A stretch of 64,000 nt of DNA from Apilactobacillus kunkeei DSM 12361 = ATCC 700308 (GTDB lineage Bacteria > Bacillota > Bacilli > Lactobacillales > Lactobacillaceae). How positions within the stretch are numbered: the first letter of the stretch is position 1; the number at the start of each line of letters is the position of its first letter. The stretch lies in the NCBI RefSeq assembly GCF_001281265.1, contig NZ_JXDB01000007.1, positions 248,001 to 312,000 on the forward strand. The letters are read 5' to 3'. A program made the translations under genes and the position numbers. This document shows, one piece after another, positions 62,358 to 64,000 of this stretch. The notes under the pieces were generated by a model. That model did not search any database. It was not told the DNA's origin and worked only from the letters and a program-made list of their open reading frames with translations.

Positions 62358-64000
62358 ATGAACAAACTAAACGTCAAAAATAACGAAACAGCTATTTATG
62401 GCGTTGGTGGACTTGGTGAAATTGGAAAAAACACTTATGGTGTTCAATTTCAAGATGAAATCATCTTAATCGATGCAGGGATTAAATTCCCAGAGGATGA
62501 TTTATTAGGGGTCGACTACGTTATCCCTGATTATCAATACCTAGTAAAAAACAAGGACAAAATCAAAGCATTAGTTATCACCCACGGACATGAAGATCAT
62601 ATCGGTGGTGTTCCATACCTAATCCGCGATTTAAATGTTCCCATTTACGCTGGTCCATTGGCGTCAGCATTAATCAAGAACAAGTTAGAAGAACATGGAT
62701 TATTGAGAAGTACTGAAATTCATGAAATTAATCCACAAACCGTCTTAAAGTTCAACAAGACAAAAGTTTCATTCTTCCGTACCACCCACTCAATTCCTGA
62801 TACTTTGGGAATCGCGGTTCACACCCCTTCTGGAGTGATTGTGGAAACCGGGGATTACAAGTTTGATTTGACCCCTGTTACGAGACAGCCGCCTGATTTA
62901 CAAGAAATGGCAAGATTGGGACGCGAAGGTGTCCTATGTCTAATGTCGGATAGCACAAACGCCGAACGACCCGTTTGGACTAAGTCAGAAAGTTGGATTG
63001 GTTCTGCAGTTGAACACATCTTTGATGAAGAAACTGGAAGAATCATATTTGCGACTTTCGCATCAAATATTTCGAGAATTAAGACCGCTTGTGATGCTGC
63101 CCTAAGACACGGTAGAAAGATTGCTGTTTTCGGAAGAAGTATGGAAGCTGCAATTGTTAATGGACAAGAATTAGGATACTTAAACGTTCCTGATGGTACA
63201 TTCGTTGACGCTTCAGAATTACAATCTCTTCCAGCCGAAAAGACCCTTATCTTATGTACAGGTTCTCAAGGTGAAACTATGGCTGCCCTTTCCAGAATTG
63301 CTAATGGTACTCATAGACAAATCGCAATCCAACCAAATGATACTGTAGTATTCTCAAGTAACCCAATTCCTGGTAACAAGGTTAGCGTTAACCGTGTTAT
63401 CAATGAATTGGAAGAAGCTGGTGCTAAAGTTATTCATGGTAAGATTAACAAGATCCATACTTCTGGTCACGGTGGACAAGAAGAACAAAAGCTTATGCTT
63501 AGTTTAATGAAGCCAAAATACTTCATGCCTATTCACGGTGAATTCAGAATGTTAAAAATTCATACTGAACTGGCGGAACAATGTGGTGTTCCAATGGAAA
63601 ACAGTTTCATTATGAAAAATGGTGATGTCTTAGCACTAACCAAGGATTCAGCTAGAATTGCTGGTCACTTCGCTGCCGGAGATGTTTACATTGACGGTAA
63701 CGGAATTGGTGATATTGGAAACGTTGTTTTACGTGACCGTCAACTATTATCTGAAGAAGGATTAGTTGTGGTTGTTGCTACAATTAACCTAAAAGATCAA
63801 GAAATTCAATCTGGTCCTGACTTACTATCCAGAGGTTTCGTATATATGAGAGAGTCTGGTCAATTACTAGACGAAGGAAGACGATTAGTATTTAGAACTA
63901 TTCGTCGTGCTATGCGTAACAAGAATGCCAACGAATCAAGCATCAGAAACGCTATCATCGATGATTTACAAGAATTCTTATATAATAAGACCGAAAGACA
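62358..64000 (+). CDS. rnjA: Ribonuclease J1 (3' end outside window)
   Basis: Main RNase J, with 5'-3' exonuclease and endonuclease activity in mRNA decay and rRNA maturation. The 547 visible codons start [10 protein letters not shown]. The zinc motif [10 protein letters not shown] is intact near residue 74, as are [25 protein letters not shown], the beta-CASP region with [19 protein letters not shown] and MPIHGE. It contrasts with the degenerate paralogue at 45854-47545. The frame runs off the window at 64000, close to the expected end. Confidence 0.97.
   Translation, partial: MNKLNVKNNETAIYGVGGLGEIGKNTYGVQFQDEIILIDAGIKFPEDDLLGVDYVIPDYQYLVKNKDKIKALVITHGHEDHIGGVPYLIRDLNVPIYAGPLASALIKNKLEEHGLLRSTEIHEINPQTVLKFNKTKVSFFRTTHSIPDTLGIAVHTPSGVIVETGDYKFDLTPVTRQPPDLQEMARLGREGVLCLMSDSTNAERPVWTKSESWIGSAVEHIFDEETGRIIFATFASNISRIKTACDAALRHGRKIAVFGRSMEAAIVNGQELGYLNVPDGTFVDASELQSLPAEKTLILCTGSQGETMAALSRIANGTHRQIAIQPNDTVVFSSNPIPGNKVSVNRVINELEEAGAKVIHGKINKIHTSGHGGQEEQKLMLSLMKPKYFMPIHGEFRMLKIHTELAEQCGVPMENSFIMKNGDVLALTKDSARIAGHFAAGDVYIDGNGIGDIGNVVLRDRQLLSEEGLVVVVATINLKDQEIQSGPDLLSRGFVYMRESGQLLDEGRRLVFRTIRRAMRNKNANESSIRNAIIDDLQEFLYNKTER

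Overview
The window is a low-GC, Gram-positive chromosome segment made almost wholly of housekeeping genes. Gene order and gene types point to the family Lactobacillaceae. The supporting evidence is the hrcA-grpE-dnaK-dnaJ operon with a CIRCE operator, rimP-nusA-ylxR-ylxQ-infB-rbfA, PolC-type DNA polymerase III, two RNase J paralogues, RpoY, LexA with a Bacillus-type SOS box, a nucleoside deoxyribosyltransferase, a mevalonate-pathway MvaS and a D-lactate dehydrogenase. The genus cannot be fixed from the sequence; a small-genome lineage such as Apilactobacillus or Fructilactobacillus is only a guess. No insertion sequence, prophage, CRISPR array, rRNA operon or replication origin was seen. No gene-free stretch exceeds 300 bases.

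Layout. (1) 1-4903: heat-shock operon hrcA-grpE-dnaK-dnaJ, minus strand, under CIRCE control. (2) 4912-6823: truB-ribF with its own extended -10 promoter. (3) 6855-11830: the rimP-nusA-ylxR-ylxQ-infB-rbfA transcription/translation operon; its promoter lies upstream of an intrinsic terminator, so the leader looks like an attenuator. (4) 11837-22625: pyrH-frr-(orphan 132-aa gene)-uppS-cdsA-rseP-proS-polC, covering UMP kinase, ribosome recycling, envelope lipid synthesis and DNA replication. (5) 22682-24604: rpsB-tsf with a structured leader and an internal terminator. (6) 24613-26784: D-LDH, a GIY-YIG protein and a tRNA methyltransferase, then divergent plsC. (7) 27412-28725: yneF, DUF896 and divergent lexA sharing an SOS box.

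(8) 28716-32092: nucleoside deoxyribosyltransferase, mvaS, a secreted dispersin-B-like GH20 glycosidase, and a small membrane-protein gene that looks frameshifted. (9) 32259-40543: tRNA-Ser, apt, recJ, rnz, obgE, uvrC, a 46-aa gene, a MazG-like gene and engB. (10) 40647-44880: clpX, tig and tuf (tuf with two tandem promoters). (11) 44911-48590: a TPR-like gene, a catalytically degenerate RNase J2, rpsO with a structured leader, and divergent rpsT. (12) 48593-56749: ftsW-ylbG-rsmD-coaD-PDZ/Lon protease-comEA-comEB-comEC-holA. (13) 56790-60840: typA, an IMPase, UPF0223 and a lactate-dehydrogenase-fold protein lacking the usual catalytic residues. (14) 60899-64000: def, an orphan membrane-anchored gene, and rpoY-rnjA, with rnjA running off the end.

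Most interesting for follow-up are the LDH-fold pseudoenzyme, the dispersin-like secreted glycosidase, the nusA-operon attenuator, the rpsO and rpsB leaders, the dead RNase J2 and the broken small membrane gene. Everything was read by eye; no similarity search or folding program was run. Start codons were chosen from ribosome-binding-site spacing and family length, and differ from the longest open frame in about a dozen genes.
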